Source: an uncultured Modestobacter sp. (GTDB lineage Bacteria; Actinomycetota; Actinomycetes; Mycobacteriales; Geodermatophilaceae). Taken from it: a stretch of 64,000 bases of DNA. How positions within the stretch are numbered: the stretch's first letter is position 1; each line of letters opens with the position of its first letter. The notes below the pieces were generated by a model. It had not been told where the DNA came from, did not search any database, and saw only the letters and a list, made by a program, of their open reading frames with translations. Location of the stretch: the NCBI RefSeq assembly GCF_947486615.1, contig NZ_CANKUD010000006.1, positions 222,325 to 286,324 on the forward strand, given 5' to 3'. The translations under genes were made by a program, and so were the position numbers. Below, piece after piece: positions 37,426-48,337 of this stretch.

Positions 37426-38235
37426 GTGAGCGTCCTCGACGACATCGTCGCCGGCGTCCGTGAGGACGTCGCTGCCCGGCAGGCCGCCACCCCGCTGGCC
37501 GAGGTGCAGGCCGCGGCCCGCGAGGTCCGGCCGGCTCTGGACGCCCAGGCCGCACTGCGTGCCCCCGGCGTCGGGGTGATCGCGGAGGTCAAGCGGCGCA
37601 GCCCGAGCAAGGGCGCGCTCGCCGACATCACCGACCCGGCCGCGCTGGCCGTGCAGTACGCCGCCGGCGGAGCCCGGGTGATCAGCGTGCTGACCGAGGG
37701 GCGCCGGTTCGGCGGCTCGCACGCCGACCTGGCCGCGGTGCGCGCCGCGGTCGACGTCCCGGTGCTGTGCAAGGACTTCGTGGTCAGCAGCTACCAGGTG
37801 CACGAGGCCCGGGCGCACGGTGCCGACGTCGTCCTGCTGATCGTCGCCGCCCTCGACCAGCCGGTGCTCACCGGCCTGCTCGAGCGGGTCGAGTCCCTCG
37901 GCATGACCGCCCTGGTCGAGGTGCACAGCGAGGCAGAGGCCGACCGCGCGCTGACCGCCGGGGCGACCGTGATCGGCGTCAACGCCCGCGACCTGACCAC
38001 GCTGTCGGTCGACCGCTCGACCTTCGAGCGGATCGCCCCCGGTCTGCCCAGTGAGGTGGTCAAGGTCGCCGAGTCCGGCGTCCGCGGCCCGCACGACCTG
38101 ATCAGCTATGCCGGCGCCGGCGCCGACGCGGTGCTGGTCGGCGAGGGCCTGGTCACCGCCGGCGACCCGCGGCAGGCGGTCGCCGACCTGGTCACGGCCG
38201 GCTCGCACCCGGCGACCCCACGCGCCTCCCGCTGA
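37426..38235 (+). CDS. trpC: indole-3-glycerol phosphate synthase
   Basis: 269 residues, (beta-alpha)8 barrel closing the indole ring. Motifs include [12 protein letters not shown] (catalytic Lys), [48 protein letters not shown] and [12 protein letters not shown] 37426 has GAGGAG five bases upstream. It ends just before repeat copy D. Confidence 0.96.
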   Translation: MSVLDDIVAGVREDVAARQAATPLAEVQAAAREVRPALDAQAALRAPGVGVIAEVKRRSPSKGALADITDPAALAVQYAAGGARVISVLTEGRRFGGSHADLAAVRAAVDVPVLCKDFVVSSYQVHEARAHGADVVLLIVAALDQPVLTGLLERVESLGMTALVEVHSEAEADRALTAGATVIGVNARDLTTLSVDRSTFERIAPGLPSEVVKVAESGVRGPHDLISYAGAGADAVLVGEGLVTAGDPRQAVADLVTAGSHPATPRASR

Positions 38236-38241
38236 CACCGA

Positions 38242-38297
38242 CCTCCCTGCAGGGGCCCGCCGCGAGGCAAGAGCGGTGGGGGGCAGGGAGGTCCTTC
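38242..38297. repeat. dispersed structured repeat, copy D (trpC-trpB gap)
   Basis: Reverse-oriented copy with perfect 9-bp arms CCTCCCTGC (38242-38250) and GCAGGGAGG (38283-38291), offset 41. It ends TCCTTC 4 nt before the TACGCT hexamer of trpB. Confidence 0.8.
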
Positions 38298-38301
38298 CGC
38301 C

Positions 38302-38307
38302 TACGCT
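38302..38307 (+). promoter_or_regulatory. -10-like TACGCT, trpB
   Basis: 7 nt before ATG 38315. The spacer GGAGGGC could instead serve as a ribosome site if trpB is read through from trpC. Confidence 0.5.
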
Positions 38308-38314
38308 GGAGGGC

Positions 38315-39751
38315 ATGACCCTCTCCGCGCACGCCCCGGCCCCTGACGTCCCCGACGCCAGTTCCCGAGACGACGGGGCGCGCCCGGAGTGGCCGGACGC
38401 CACCGGCCACTTCGGCGTCTACGGCGGCCGGTTCGTGCCGGAGGCGCTGATCGCCGCCCTCGACGAGCTCACCGAGGCCTACGAGGCGATGCGGGTCGAC
38501 CCCGCCTTCCTCGCGGAGTTCGCCCGGCTGCAGCGGGACTACACCGGCCGGCCCAGCCCGATCACCGAGGTGCCGAAGTTCGCCGAGCACTGCGGCGGCG
38601 CGCGGGTGCTGCTCAAGCGCGAGGACCTGAACCACACCGGCTCGCACAAGATCAACAACGTGCTGGGTCAGGCGCTGCTGACCAAGCGGATCGGCAAGCA
38701 GCGGGTGATCGCCGAGACGGGCGCCGGCCAGCACGGGGTGGCCACCGCCACCGCCGCGGCGCTGATGGGGCTCTCCTGCACCGTCTACATGGGCGAGGAG
38801 GACACCCGCCGCCAGGCGCTCAACGTCGCCCGGATGCGGCTGCTCGGCGCCGAGGTCATCCCGGTCACCACCGGCTCCCGCACGCTCAAGGACGCGATCA
38901 ACGAGGCGTTCCGCGACTGGGTGACCAACGTCGAGACCACCAACTACGTCTTCGGCACCGTCGCCGGCCCGCACCCCTTCCCGGCGATGGTCCGGGACTT
39001 CCAGCGGGTGATCGGCGACGAGGCCCGCGCCCAGCTGCTCGAGCGCGAGGGCCGGCTGCCCGACGTCGTCCTGGCCTGCGTGGGCGGCGGGTCGAACGCG
39101 ATCGGGATCTTCACCGCCTTCGTGCCCGACGACGGGGTGCGGCTGGTCGGCCTGGAGGCCGGCGGCGACGGCGTCGAGACCGGGCGGCACGCCGCCACGA
39201 TCACCGGCGGGGACCCCGGCGTGCTGCACGGCGCGCGGTCCTACCTGCTGCAGGACGTCAACGGGCAGACCATCGAGTCGCACTCGATCTCCGCCGGGCT
39301 GGACTACCCGGGCGTGGGGCCCGAGCACTCCTTCCTCAACGACATCGGGCGTGCGGAGTACCGGCCGGTCACCGACGCGCAGGCGATGGAGGCCTTCGCG
39401 CTGCTGTGCCGCACCGAGGGCATCATCCCGGCGATCGAGTCCGCGCACGCGCTGGCCGGGGCGATGCAGATCGGCCAGGAGCTCGGGTCGAGGGGGACCG
39501 GTGGGCGGGGGGATGAGCCTCCCGTGCTGCTGGTGAACCTCTCCGGCCGCGGCGACAAGGACGTCGAGACCGCCAGCGCCTGGTTCGGGCTGGGTGAGCA
39601 GACCGCCCCCACGGACGGCGACGAGCGCGCCGTGGAGGCCGGCCGCGGCGCCGAGCCCGGTCCGGGACTGGACGAGGACCAGCGCGCCACGGACGGTGCG
39701 GTCAGCAACGACGAGGCCGTCGCCGGCCCGGACGCGGGGGAGCAGGCGTGA
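38315..39751 (+). CDS. trpB: tryptophan synthase beta subunit with acidic C-terminal tail
   Basis: 478 residues, longer than the roughly 400 usual. It condenses indole with serine using [15 protein letters not shown], the PLP lysine in [24 protein letters not shown], the phosphate loop [10 protein letters not shown] and [10 protein letters not shown] are all intact. About 50 residues after the core (from TAPTDGDE) are Asp/Glu/Gly/Ala-rich and unlike the core; a short Gly-rich insert (RGTGGRGDE) precedes the last strand. The stop overlaps trpA by 4 bp. Confidence 0.95.
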   Translation: MTLSAHAPAPDVPDASSRDDGARPEWPDATGHFGVYGGRFVPEALIAALDELTEAYEAMRVDPAFLAEFARLQRDYTGRPSPITEVPKFAEHCGGARVLLKREDLNHTGSHKINNVLGQALLTKRIGKQRVIAETGAGQHGVATATAAALMGLSCTVYMGEEDTRRQALNVARMRLLGAEVIPVTTGSRTLKDAINEAFRDWVTNVETTNYVFGTVAGPHPFPAMVRDFQRVIGDEARAQLLEREGRLPDVVLACVGGGSNAIGIFTAFVPDDGVRLVGLEAGGDGVETGRHAATITGGDPGVLHGARSYLLQDVNGQTIESHSISAGLDYPGVGPEHSFLNDIGRAEYRPVTDAQAMEAFALLCRTEGIIPAIESAHALAGAMQIGQELGSRGTGGRGDEPPVLLVNLSGRGDKDVETASAWFGLGEQTAPTDGDERAVEAGRGAEPGPGLDEDQRATDGAVSNDEAVAGPDAGEQA

Positions 39752-40548
39752 GCGCCCTGCAGGAGCGGATCGCCGCGGCGCGGGCCGAGGGCCGGGCCGC
39801 ACTGGTCGCCTACCTGCCCGTCGGGTACCCCGACGTGGACACCTCGATCGCGGCCATGGTCGCCGCCGTCGAGGGCGGCGCCGACGTCGTCGAGGTCGGG
39901 GTGCCCTACTCCGACCCGGGGATGGACGGCCCGGTCATCCAGGAGGCCGTGGACGTCGCCGTCCGGGCCGGGGTGGGGCTTCCCGACGTGCTGCGGGCGG
40001 TCAGCGCGGTGGCCGAGGCCGGCGCGGTGCCGGTGGTGATGAGCTACTGGAACCCGATCGAGCGCTACGGCGTCGACCGGTTCGCCGACGACCTCGCCGC
40101 GGCCGGCGGCGCCGGCGTAATCACCCCCGACCTGATCCCGGACGAGGCGGGCGCCTGGCTGGCCGCCAGCGAGCGCACCGGCCTGGACCGGGTGTTCCTC
40201 GTCGCGCCGTCGTCGACCGACGTCCGGCTGGCCAGCACCCTCGCCGCCTGCCGGGGCTTCGTCTACGCCGCCTCCACGATGGGCGTCACCGGCACCCGCG
40301 CCACGGTCGGCGACGCCGCCGAGCGGCTGGTCTCCCGGACCCGGGCGGTCGCCGGCGACCTGCCGATCTGCGTCGGGCTGGGTGTCTCCGACGGCGACCA
40401 GGCCGCCGAGGTGGCCGGCTTCGCCGACGGCGTGATCGTCGGCTCGGCCTACGTGCGCACCCTGCTCGAGGGGCGGGGTCCCGACGGCGTGCGTGTCCTG
40501 TCCGAAGAGCTCGCCGCCGGCGTCCGACGTGCGAAGGTGCGGGCATGA
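39748..40548 (+). CDS. trpA: tryptophan synthase alpha subunit
   Basis: 266 residues, (beta-alpha)8 barrel releasing indole from indoleglycerol phosphate for TrpB. The catalytic Glu and Asp are in [30 protein letters not shown] and [11 protein letters not shown] carry phosphate-binding residues. GTG 39748 overlaps the trpB stop; its own stop overlaps the lgt ATG. Confidence 0.95.
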   Translation: MSALQERIAAARAEGRAALVAYLPVGYPDVDTSIAAMVAAVEGGADVVEVGVPYSDPGMDGPVIQEAVDVAVRAGVGLPDVLRAVSAVAEAGAVPVVMSYWNPIERYGVDRFADDLAAAGGAGVITPDLIPDEAGAWLAASERTGLDRVFLVAPSSTDVRLASTLAACRGFVYAASTMGVTGTRATVGDAAERLVSRTRAVAGDLPICVGLGVSDGDQAAEVAGFADGVIVGSAYVRTLLEGRGPDGVRVLSEELAAGVRRAKVRA

Positions 40549-41636
40549 CCGTGCTCGCTGCGATCCCGAGCCCGGCCCAGGCCGTCTGGGAGATCGGACC
40601 GTTCCCGCTGCGCGCCTACGCGCTGTGCATCATCGCCGGCATCGTGGTGGCCGCCTGGCTCGGCGAGCGCCGCTGGGTCGCCCGCGGCGGTGCCCCCGGC
40701 GACGTGCTGGACATCGCCGTCTGGGCGGTGCCCTTCGGCATCGTCGGTGGCCGCATCTACCACGTGATCAGCACCCCCGAGCCGTACTTCGGGGAGGGCG
40801 GGGACCCGCTGCGGGCCTTCGCCATCTGGGAGGGCGGCCTGGGCATCTGGGGCGCCATCGCCTTCGGCGGGCTCGGCGCCTGGATCGGCTGCCGCCGGCG
40901 CGGCATCCCGCTGCCGGCCTGGGCCGATGCGCTGGCCCCGGGCATCGTCCTGGCCCAGGCGGTCGGCCGGCTGGGCAACTGGTTCAACAACGAGCTGTAC
41001 GGCGGCCCCACCGACCTGCCCTGGGCGCTCACGATCCACCGCTGGGACGCCTCCGCCGGGCAGGCGCTGGCCGGTCCTGACGGGTCCGCGCTGGTGCTGG
41101 GCACCTTCCACCCCACGTTCCTCTACGAGCTGCTGTGGAACGTCGGGGTGGCGCTGCTGGTCATCTGGGCCGACCGCCGCTTCCGGCTCTCCCACGGGCG
41201 GGCGTTCGCGCTCTACGTCGCCGCCTACTGCGCCGGCCGGGTGTGGATCGAGGCGCTGCGGATCGACACCGCCGAGCAGTTCTTCGGCATCCGGCTCAAC
41301 GTCTTCACCTCGATCGTCGTGGGGCTGCTCGCGGTGGCCTACCTGTTCGCCCAGCGTGGCCGGCCGCGGGAGGTCATCACCCGCGGCGCCGACCAGGCGG
41401 CGAAGGAGCAGGCCGCGAAGGGGCAGCCCGCGGGCGCCGGGCGGGCCACCGCCGACGCCCCGGCAGGTGCGGCAGCGACCGGCAGCACAGCCACGGCCAG
41501 CACGGCCACGTCCAGCACGGCCACGGCCGACGGCGCGCCTGCCGGCGAGGGTGCCGCGACACCCGCCTCCCGGTCGGGGGAGCCCGACGACGCGTCGGGG
41601 GACCGCCGCCCGGGTACGCCGCCCCCGGCGGGCTGA
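40545..41636 (+). CDS. lgt: prolipoprotein diacylglyceryl transferase
   Basis: 363 residues. Seven membrane helices in the first about 285 residues. The family patterns are the ALCIIAGIVVAAWLG helix, VGGRIYHVI, WEGGLGIWGA and the signature GRLGNWFNNELYGGPTDLPW. It transfers diacylglyceryl to the lipobox Cys, the step before LspA. The cytoplasmic tail of about 75 residues is Ala/Thr/Gly/Pro low complexity with repeated STAT units. ATG 40545 overlaps trpA, as in several actinobacteria. Confidence 0.94.
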   Translation: MTVLAAIPSPAQAVWEIGPFPLRAYALCIIAGIVVAAWLGERRWVARGGAPGDVLDIAVWAVPFGIVGGRIYHVISTPEPYFGEGGDPLRAFAIWEGGLGIWGAIAFGGLGAWIGCRRRGIPLPAWADALAPGIVLAQAVGRLGNWFNNELYGGPTDLPWALTIHRWDASAGQALAGPDGSALVLGTFHPTFLYELLWNVGVALLVIWADRRFRLSHGRAFALYVAAYCAGRVWIEALRIDTAEQFFGIRLNVFTSIVVGLLAVAYLFAQRGRPREVITRGADQAAKEQAAKGQPAGAGRATADAPAGAAATGSTATASTATSSTATADGAPAGEGAATPASRSGEPDDASGDRRPGTPPPAG

Positions 41637-42042
41637 CCGCCGCCCGGCGGGCCCGGGCCGGCCACCCCTCCGGCCCCGGCGACGTCCCCGCGTCGTCACC
41701 ATGGTGAGACCTGCGCGACATGTCGCTGAGGTGTCGCCGCTGTGTACGCTCGTCGTCGGCCGACCAGTGATCCTGGGCCGGCCGGCGACGTCGGAACCGG
41801 GCCAGCGCTGCCCCGCACACGACCACCCCCGCGGACACCACACCCCGCGGGCGCGCGGGGAGCAGGGACCGGCTCGACGTACCGTGTCCCGCCGGCCCCG
41901 ATGCCCCACCCGTCGGACCGCTCCGGTCCTCCCCGCACCGCCCCACCCGCTTCGACACGACCCGGCGGGGTCTGCGTGACCCCCCGCACCAGCGCCACCG
42001 CCCCGGCGGCCGGCGCCGCGGCCAGCCGACGACGGGAGTGAC
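41637..42042. promoter_or_regulatory. 406-bp region upstream of gltB
   Basis: No credible ORF. TACGCT at 41745-41750 is the best -10 candidate, which would give a leader of nearly 290 nt before the gltB ribosome site (GGGAG just before ATG 42043). I could not recognise a riboswitch or a clear terminator/antiterminator pair. Confidence 0.4.
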
Positions 42043-45000
42043 ATGTCCGACCTCGCCGCCCTGCCCCAGTCCGCCGGGGCCCTGCCGTCCCCGGACGCAC
42101 CAGGCACCGCCGTCCCGTTCTCCGCCCTGCCGGCCGCCACGGGTCTCTACGACCCGGCGCGGGAGCACGACGCCTGTGGCGTCGCCTTCGTCGCCGACGC
42201 GCGGGGACGCCGCTCCCGGTCGATCGTGGCCGCCGGCCTCACCGCGCTGCACAACCTCGACCACCGCGGCGCCGCCGGCTCCGAGCCGAACTCCGGTGAC
42301 GGGGCGGGCATCCTCACCCAGGTCCCCGACGCCCTGCTGCGCGGCAGCGTCGACTTCGACCTGCCGCCGCTGGGCGAGTACGCCGTGGGCATCGCCTTCC
42401 TGCCGGCCGACGAGGCCGAGCGCGCCTCCGTCGTCGACGCCGTCGCCGGCCTCGCCGCCGAGGAGGGCCTGACCGTCCTGGGCTGGCGCGAGCTGCCGGT
42501 CGACCCCGACGGCGCCGACCTGGGCCCGACGGCGCGAGCGGTCATGCCGCACTTCGCCCAGCTGTTCGTCGCCGAGACGATCGGCGCGCGGGCCGACGCG
42601 AAGGCCTTCGGCGGCACCGCCGCCCCGCACGGGGTCACCCGGCTGGAGCGGCGGTCCTTCGTGCTGCGCAAGCGGGTCGAGCGCGCCGCCCGGGACGCCG
42701 GCACCAGCTGCTACATCGCCTCGCTGTCCTCCCGCACGATCACCTACAAGGGCATGCTGACCACCGACCAGCTGCCCGCGTTCTTCCCCGACCTCCAGGA
42801 CGAGCGCTACGAGTCGGCGATCGCGCTGGTGCACAGCCGGTTCTCCACGAACACCTTCCCGAGCTGGCCGCTGGCCCACCCGTTCCGCTTCATCGCGCAC
42901 AACGGCGAGATCAACACCATCAAGGGCAACCGCAACCGGATGCGGGCCCGCGAGGCGAAGCTGGAGACCGAGCTCTTCGACGGCCCGGCGGGACCTGCCA
43001 GCGAGCTCGGGCTGGAACGGATCTTCCCGGTCACCGCCAGCGACTTCAGCGACTCGGCCACCTTCGACGAGGTGCTCGAGCTGATCCACCTGTCCGGCCG
43101 GTCACTGCCGCACGCGGTGCTGATGATGATCCCGGAGGCGTGGGAGAACCACGACGAGATGGACGCGGCCCGCCGCGCCTTCTACCGGTTCCACTCCTCG
43201 ATCATGGAGCCCTGGGACGGCCCGGCCTGCGTCGCCTTCACCGACGGCACGCTGATCGGCGCGGTCCTGGACCGCAACGGCCTGCGCCCCGGTCGCTGGT
43301 GGCGCACCAAGGACGACCTGGTCGTGCTGGCCAGCGAGGCCGGCGTGCTGGACATCCCGGCCGGCGACGTGGTGGCCAAGGGCCGGCTGCAGCCGGGCCG
43401 GATGTTCCTCGTCGACACCACCGCCGGCGCGATCGTCTCCGACGAGGACGTCAAGGGGGCGCTGGCCGCCGAGGCTCCCTACGACGACTGGCTGCACGCC
43501 GGCCTGGTGCACCTGCCGTCGCTGCCCGAGCGGCGCCGCTCCCGGCCCAGCCACGAGTCCGTCGTCCGCCGGCAGCAGCTGTTCGGCTACACCGAGGAAG
43601 AGCTGCGCATCCTCGTGCAGCCGATGGCGGCCAGCGGTGCCGAGCCGATCGGCTCGATGGGCACCGACACCCCGATCGCCTCGCTGTCGGACCGCTCACG
43701 GCAGCTCTACGACTACTTCACCCAGCTGTTCGCCCAGGTCACCAACCCGCCGCTGGACGCCATCCGCGAGGAGCTGGTGACCAGCCTGGGCCGCACCTTC
43801 GGGCCCGAGCAGAACCTGCTGGACGCCACCCCGGCGTCCTGCCGGCAGGTGTTCCTGCCCTACCCGGTGATCGACAACGACGAGCTGGCCAAGATCCTGC
43901 ACATCGACGACGACGGCGACCTGCCGGGCTTCGCCGCGGTGCGGATCACCGGCCACTTCGACGTCAACGGCGGTGGCCCGGCGCTGACCCAGGCCATCAC
44001 CGACCTGCGCACCAAGGTGAGCAAGGCGATCGCCGCCGGCGCTCGGGTCATCGTGCTGTCCGACCGGGACTGCGACGAGAAGCGCGCGCCCATCCCGTCG
44101 CTGCTGATGACGGCCGCCGTCCACCACCACCTGGTGCGCGAGCGCACCCGGATGGAGGTCGGCCTGGTCGTCGAGTCCGGTGACTGCCGCGAGGTGCACC
44201 ACGTCGCGCTGCTGCTGGGCTACGGCGCGGCCGCGGTGAACCCCTACCTGGCCTTCGAGAGCGTCGAGGACCTGATCCGCACCGGCACGCTCACCGGCGT
44301 GCAGCCCGCCGCCGCCGTCCGCAACGTGGTCAAGGCCATGGGCAAGGGCGTGCTCAAGGTGATGAGCAAGATGGGCATCAGCACCGTCGGCTCGTACACG
44401 ATGGCGCAGATCTTCGAGACCGTCGGCCTGTCCAAGGCCGTCGTCGACGAGTACTTCACCGGCACCTCCGCCACCCTGGACGGCGTCGGGCTGGACGTGC
44501 TCGCCGAAGAGGTGGCGATGCGGCACCGCCGCGCGTACCCGAGCAACCCGACCGAGACCGCGCACCGGCGGCTGGAGACCGGTGGGGAGTACCAGTGGCG
44601 CCGCGAGGGCGAGGTGCACCTGTTCAACCCCGAGACGGTGTTCCTGCTCCAGCACGCCACCCGGTCCCGGCAGTACGACGTCTTCCAGCGCTACACCGAC
44701 ACCGTCGACGGGCTCTCGGCCGAGGCGGCGACGCTGCGTGGCCTGTTCGCGCTCAAGACCGGTGAGCGTCCCGCCGTGCCGATCGACGAGGTCGAGCCGG
44801 TCAGCGAGATCGTCAAGCGGTTCCAGACCGGCGCGATGAGCTACGGCTCGATCTCCGCCGAGGCGCACGAGACCCTGGCGATCGCGATGAACCGGCTGGG
44901 CGGCCGGTCCAACACCGGTGAGGGCGGCGAGGACCCCGACCGGTTCACCCCCGACGCCAACGGCGACCTGCGCCGCAGCTCGATCAAGCAGGTGGCCAGC

Positions 45001-46728
45001 GGCCGGTTCGGCGTCACCAGCGAGTACCTGGTCAACGCCGACGACATCCAGATCAAGATGGCCCAGGGCGCCAAGCCCGGCGAGGGCGGCCAGCTGCCCG
45101 GCAGCAAGGTCTACCCGTGGGTGGCCCGCACCCGGCACTCCACCCCGGGCGTCGGCCTGATCAGCCCGCCGCCGCACCACGACATCTACTCGATCGAGGA
45201 CCTCAAGCAGCTCATCCACGACCTGAAGAACGCCAACGACCAGGCGCGGGTGCACGTCAAGCTGGTCGCCGAGTCCGGCATCGGCACCGTCGCCGCCGGG
45301 GTCAGCAAGGCCAAGGCGGACGTCGTCCTGGTCTCCGGCTTCGACGGCGGCACCGGTGCCGCGCCGCTGACCTCGCTCAAGCACGCCGGCATCCCCTGGG
45401 AGATCGGCCTGGCCGAGACGCAGCAGACACTGCTGGCCAACGGGCTGCGCGACCGGATCGTCGTCCAGGTGGACGGGCAGATGAAGACCGGCCGCGACGT
45501 CATCGTCGCCGCGCTGCTGGGCGCCGAGGAGTTCGGCTTCGCCACCGCGCCGCTGGTGGTCGAGGGCTGCGTGATGATGCGGGTCTGCCACCTCGACACC
45601 TGCCCGGTCGGCATCGCCACCCAGAACCCGGAGCTGCGCAAGCGGTTCACCGGCAAGGCCGAGTTCGTGGTGACCTACTTCGAGTTCCTGGCCCAGCAGG
45701 TCCGCGGGTACCTCGCCGAGCTGGGCTTCCGCTCGATCGACGAGGCGGTGGGCCACGCCGAGCTGCTCGACGTCACCCCGGCGGTCGACCACTGGAAGGC
45801 CTCGGGGCTGGACCTGCGACCGATCCTGGCCGTGCCGGAGCTGCCCGAGGGCACCCCGCGGCGCAAGGTCCGCGACCAGGACCACGGCCTGGACGTCGCC
45901 CTGGACCAGACGCTGATCCAGCTCTGCGAGGGCGCGCTGCTCGATGCCCGCCCGGTGCACCTGGAGCTGCCGGTGCGCAACGTCAACCGCACCGTCGGCA
46001 CGATGCTCGGCGCGATGGTCACCCGCCGCTTCGGTGGCGAGGGGCTGCCCGACGGCACCATCGACCTGACCTTCACCGGGTCGGCCGGGCAGTCCTTCGG
46101 GGCGTTCCTGCCGCGTGGGATCACCATGACCCTGGTCGGCGACGCCAACGACTACGTCGGCAAGGGCCTGTCCGGTGGGCGGATCGTCGTCCGCCCCGCC
46201 CCGGAGGCCAGCTTCGCCGCCGAGGACAACGTCATCGCCGGCAACGTGATCGGCTACGGCGCCACCGGTGGCGAGCTGTTCCTGCGCGGCCGGGTGGGGG
46301 AGCGGTTCTGCGTCCGCAACTCCGGTGCCCTCGCGATCGTCGAGGGCGTCGGTGACCACGCGCTGGAGTACATGACCGGCGGCACCGCGGTCATCCTCGG
46401 GCCGACCGGCCGCAACATCGCCGCCGGCATGTCCGGTGGCATCGGCTACGTGCTCGACCTCGCCCGGCACCGGGTCAACACCGAGATGGTGGACGTCGAG
46501 GAGCTGGACGTGCACGGCTCGCAGTGGCTGCGCGAGGTCCTGCAGCGTTACCGGGAGGCCACCGACTCATCGGTGGCCACCAGCCTGCTGGCCGACTGGG
46601 GCCGGTGGTCCGGGCGGATCAGCGTCGTCATGCCGCGGGACTACCGGCGCGCGATGGAGGCCCGGCGGGCCGCCGAGGCCGCCGGGTACGACGTGGACCG
46701 AGCTGTCATGGAGGCGGCACGTGGTTGA
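42043..46728 (+). CDS. gltB: glutamate synthase large subunit
   Basis: 1,561 residues. Ntn-type glutaminase domain with catalytic Cys in [10 protein letters not shown], so about 44 N-terminal residues would be removed as a propeptide. Central and FMN-binding synthase domains follow ([41 protein letters not shown] with 3Fe-4S Cys residues), then the beta-helix GXGXG domain ([18 protein letters not shown]). It makes two glutamates from glutamine and 2-oxoglutarate with GltD supplying electrons from NADPH. The stop overlaps gltD by 8 bp. Confidence 0.97.
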   Translation: MSDLAALPQSAGALPSPDAPGTAVPFSALPAATGLYDPAREHDACGVAFVADARGRRSRSIVAAGLTALHNLDHRGAAGSEPNSGDGAGILTQVPDALLRGSVDFDLPPLGEYAVGIAFLPADEAERASVVDAVAGLAAEEGLTVLGWRELPVDPDGADLGPTARAVMPHFAQLFVAETIGARADAKAFGGTAAPHGVTRLERRSFVLRKRVERAARDAGTSCYIASLSSRTITYKGMLTTDQLPAFFPDLQDERYESAIALVHSRFSTNTFPSWPLAHPFRFIAHNGEINTIKGNRNRMRAREAKLETELFDGPAGPASELGLERIFPVTASDFSDSATFDEVLELIHLSGRSLPHAVLMMIPEAWENHDEMDAARRAFYRFHSSIMEPWDGPACVAFTDGTLIGAVLDRNGLRPGRWWRTKDDLVVLASEAGVLDIPAGDVVAKGRLQPGRMFLVDTTAGAIVSDEDVKGALAAEAPYDDWLHAGLVHLPSLPERRRSRPSHESVVRRQQLFGYTEEELRILVQPMAASGAEPIGSMGTDTPIASLSDRSRQLYDYFTQLFAQVTNPPLDAIREELVTSLGRTFGPEQNLLDATPASCRQVFLPYPVIDNDELAKILHIDDDGDLPGFAAVRITGHFDVNGGGPALTQAITDLRTKVSKAIAAGARVIVLSDRDCDEKRAPIPSLLMTAAVHHHLVRERTRMEVGLVVESGDCREVHHVALLLGYGAAAVNPYLAFESVEDLIRTGTLTGVQPAAAVRNVVKAMGKGVLKVMSKMGISTVGSYTMAQIFETVGLSKAVVDEYFTGTSATLDGVGLDVLAEEVAMRHRRAYPSNPTETAHRRLETGGEYQWRREGEVHLFNPETVFLLQHATRSRQYDVFQRYTDTVDGLSAEAATLRGLFALKTGERPAVPIDEVEPVSEIVKRFQTGAMSYGSISAEAHETLAIAMNRLGGRSNTGEGGEDPDRFTPDANGDLRRSSIKQVASGRFGVTSEYLVNADDIQIKMAQGAKPGEGGQLPGSKVYPWVARTRHSTPGVGLISPPPHHDIYSIEDLKQLIHDLKNANDQARVHVKLVAESGIGTVAAGVSKAKADVVLVSGFDGGTGAAPLTSLKHAGIPWEIGLAETQQTLLANGLRDRIVVQVDGQMKTGRDVIVAALLGAEEFGFATAPLVVEGCVMMRVCHLDTCPVGIATQNPELRKRFTGKAEFVVTYFEFLAQQVRGYLAELGFRSIDEAVGHAELLDVTPAVDHWKASGLDLRPILAVPELPEGTPRRKVRDQDHGLDVALDQTLIQLCEGALLDARPVHLELPVRNVNRTVGTMLGAMVTRRFGGEGLPDGTIDLTFTGSAGQSFGAFLPRGITMTLVGDANDYVGKGLSGGRIVVRPAPEASFAAEDNVIAGNVIGYGATGGELFLRGRVGERFCVRNSGALAIVEGVGDHALEYMTGGTAVILGPTGRNIAAGMSGGIGYVLDLARHRVNTEMVDVEELDVHGSQWLREVLQRYREATDSSVATSLLADWGRWSGRISVVMPRDYRRAMEARRAAEAAGYDVDRAVMEAARG

Positions 46729-48208
46729 TCAGACCGGTTTCCTCAAGTACGACCGGCAGATGCCGCCGCGGCGGCCGGTCGACCTGCGCCTGCTCGACTG
46801 GCGGGAGGTCTACCTGACCCGCGACACCGGCGAGGACGCCGTCTTCCCGGTGGCCGCGGTGCGGGAGCAGGCCGCGCGCTGCATGGACTGCGGCATCCCG
46901 TTCTGCCACCACGGCTGCCCGCTGGGCAACCTGATCCCGGAGTGGAACGACCTCGCCCGCCGGGACGACTGGCAGGAGGCGATCGAGCGGCTGCACGCCA
47001 CGAACAACTTCCCCGAGTTCACCGGGAAGCTCTGCCCGGCGCCGTGCGAGTCCGCCTGCGTGCTCAACCTGGAGAACTCACCGGTCACGATCAAGCAGAT
47101 CGAGTGGGAGATCATCGACCAGGCGTTCGTCAACGGCTGGGTCACCCCGCAGCCGCCGGCGGAGCTGACCGGCAAGAAGGTGGCCGTCATCGGCTCCGGG
47201 CCGGCCGGGCTGGCCGCCGCTCAGCAGCTGACCCGGGCCGGGCACGAGGTCACCGTGTACGAGCGGGACGACCGGATCGGCGGGCTCATCCGCTACGGCA
47301 TCCCCGAGTTCAAGATGGAGAAGCGCCACCTGGACCGCCGGCTGGACCAGATGCGCGCCGAGGGCACCCGGTTCGTCACCGACGTGCACGTCGGCGGCAC
47401 CGGCGAGGGTGCGCTCACCGTCGAGGCGCTGCGGGCCGAGCACGACGCCGTCGTCCTGGCCATCGGCACCCCGGTCGCCCGCGACCTGCCGCTGCCCGGC
47501 CGCGAGCTGGACGGCGTGCACTTCGCCATGGAGTACCTGCCCTTCGGCAACCGTGAGGCCCTCGGCGAGCTCGACGACCCGCCGCTGTCGGCCAAGGGCA
47601 AGCACGTGGTGATCATCGGCGGTGGCGACACCGGTGCCGACTGCCTGGGCACCGCGCACCGGCAGGGCGCGGCGAGCGTGGCCCAGCTGGACTACAAGCC
47701 GGCACCAACGGGCACCCGGCCGCAGGACAACCCCTGGCCGACCTACGAGATGGTGCTGCGGGTCTCCCCGGCGCACGAGGAGGGCGGCGAGCGGCTGTTC
47801 GCCGTCAACACCGAGGCGTTCCTGGGGGACGAGCAGGGACACGTCCGCGGCATCCAGGTGACCGAGATCGAGCTGGTGGACGGTCAGCGCGTCCCGGTGC
47901 CGAACAGCACCCGGGAGCTGCCCGCCGACCTGGTGCTGCTCGCGCTGGGCTACACCGGGCCGGAGACCACCGGGCTGGTCGAGGGGCTGGGCTGCGGCGT
48001 CGACGAGCGCGGCCGGGTCACCCGGGACGGCGACTACATGTCCAGCGTGCCGGGCGTCTTCGTGGCCGGGGACATGGGCCGCGGCCAGTCACTGATCGTC
48101 TGGGCCATCGCGGAGGGCCGCGCCGCGGCCGCGGCCGTCGACACCTGGCTGACCGGTGAGTCGATGCTGCCCCGCCCGGTGACCCCGGACGCCGTCCCGC
48201 TGCGCTGA
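46721..48208 (+). CDS. gltD: glutamate synthase small subunit
   Basis: 495 residues. N-terminal Fe-S domain with Cys clusters ([17 protein letters not shown] and [12 protein letters not shown]), FAD motif [20 protein letters not shown] motif [13 protein letters not shown] and a C-terminal [19 protein letters not shown] block. It passes NADPH electrons to GltB. GTG 46721 has GGAGG at 46710-46714. Confidence 0.97.
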   Translation: MVDQTGFLKYDRQMPPRRPVDLRLLDWREVYLTRDTGEDAVFPVAAVREQAARCMDCGIPFCHHGCPLGNLIPEWNDLARRDDWQEAIERLHATNNFPEFTGKLCPAPCESACVLNLENSPVTIKQIEWEIIDQAFVNGWVTPQPPAELTGKKVAVIGSGPAGLAAAQQLTRAGHEVTVYERDDRIGGLIRYGIPEFKMEKRHLDRRLDQMRAEGTRFVTDVHVGGTGEGALTVEALRAEHDAVVLAIGTPVARDLPLPGRELDGVHFAMEYLPFGNREALGELDDPPLSAKGKHVVIIGGGDTGADCLGTAHRQGAASVAQLDYKPAPTGTRPQDNPWPTYEMVLRVSPAHEEGGERLFAVNTEAFLGDEQGHVRGIQVTEIELVDGQRVPVPNSTRELPADLVLLALGYTGPETTGLVEGLGCGVDERGRVTRDGDYMSSVPGVFVAGDMGRGQSLIVWAIAEGRAAAAAVDTWLTGESMLPRPVTPDAVPLR

Positions 48209-48325
48209 ACCGATCGCCGGCCACCGGTCGGCGCTGGTCACCGGGGGGATGAGACGTCCCTGACGACTACCGCCCCTCGGGGGGACACGACGGACCCGGT
48301 CCGCTGTGTCCGCCCGAGGAGCGAC

Positions 48326-48331
48326 TAGTTT
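48326..48331 (+). promoter_or_regulatory. -10 element TAGTTT, pyk
   Basis: 6 nt before ATG 48338; leaderless arrangement. Confidence 0.65.
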
Positions 48332-48337
48332 TGCCTC

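Noticed and set aside
43696..46515. 939-codon frame antisense to gltB
   Set aside because: A shadow of gltB with no recognisable domain.
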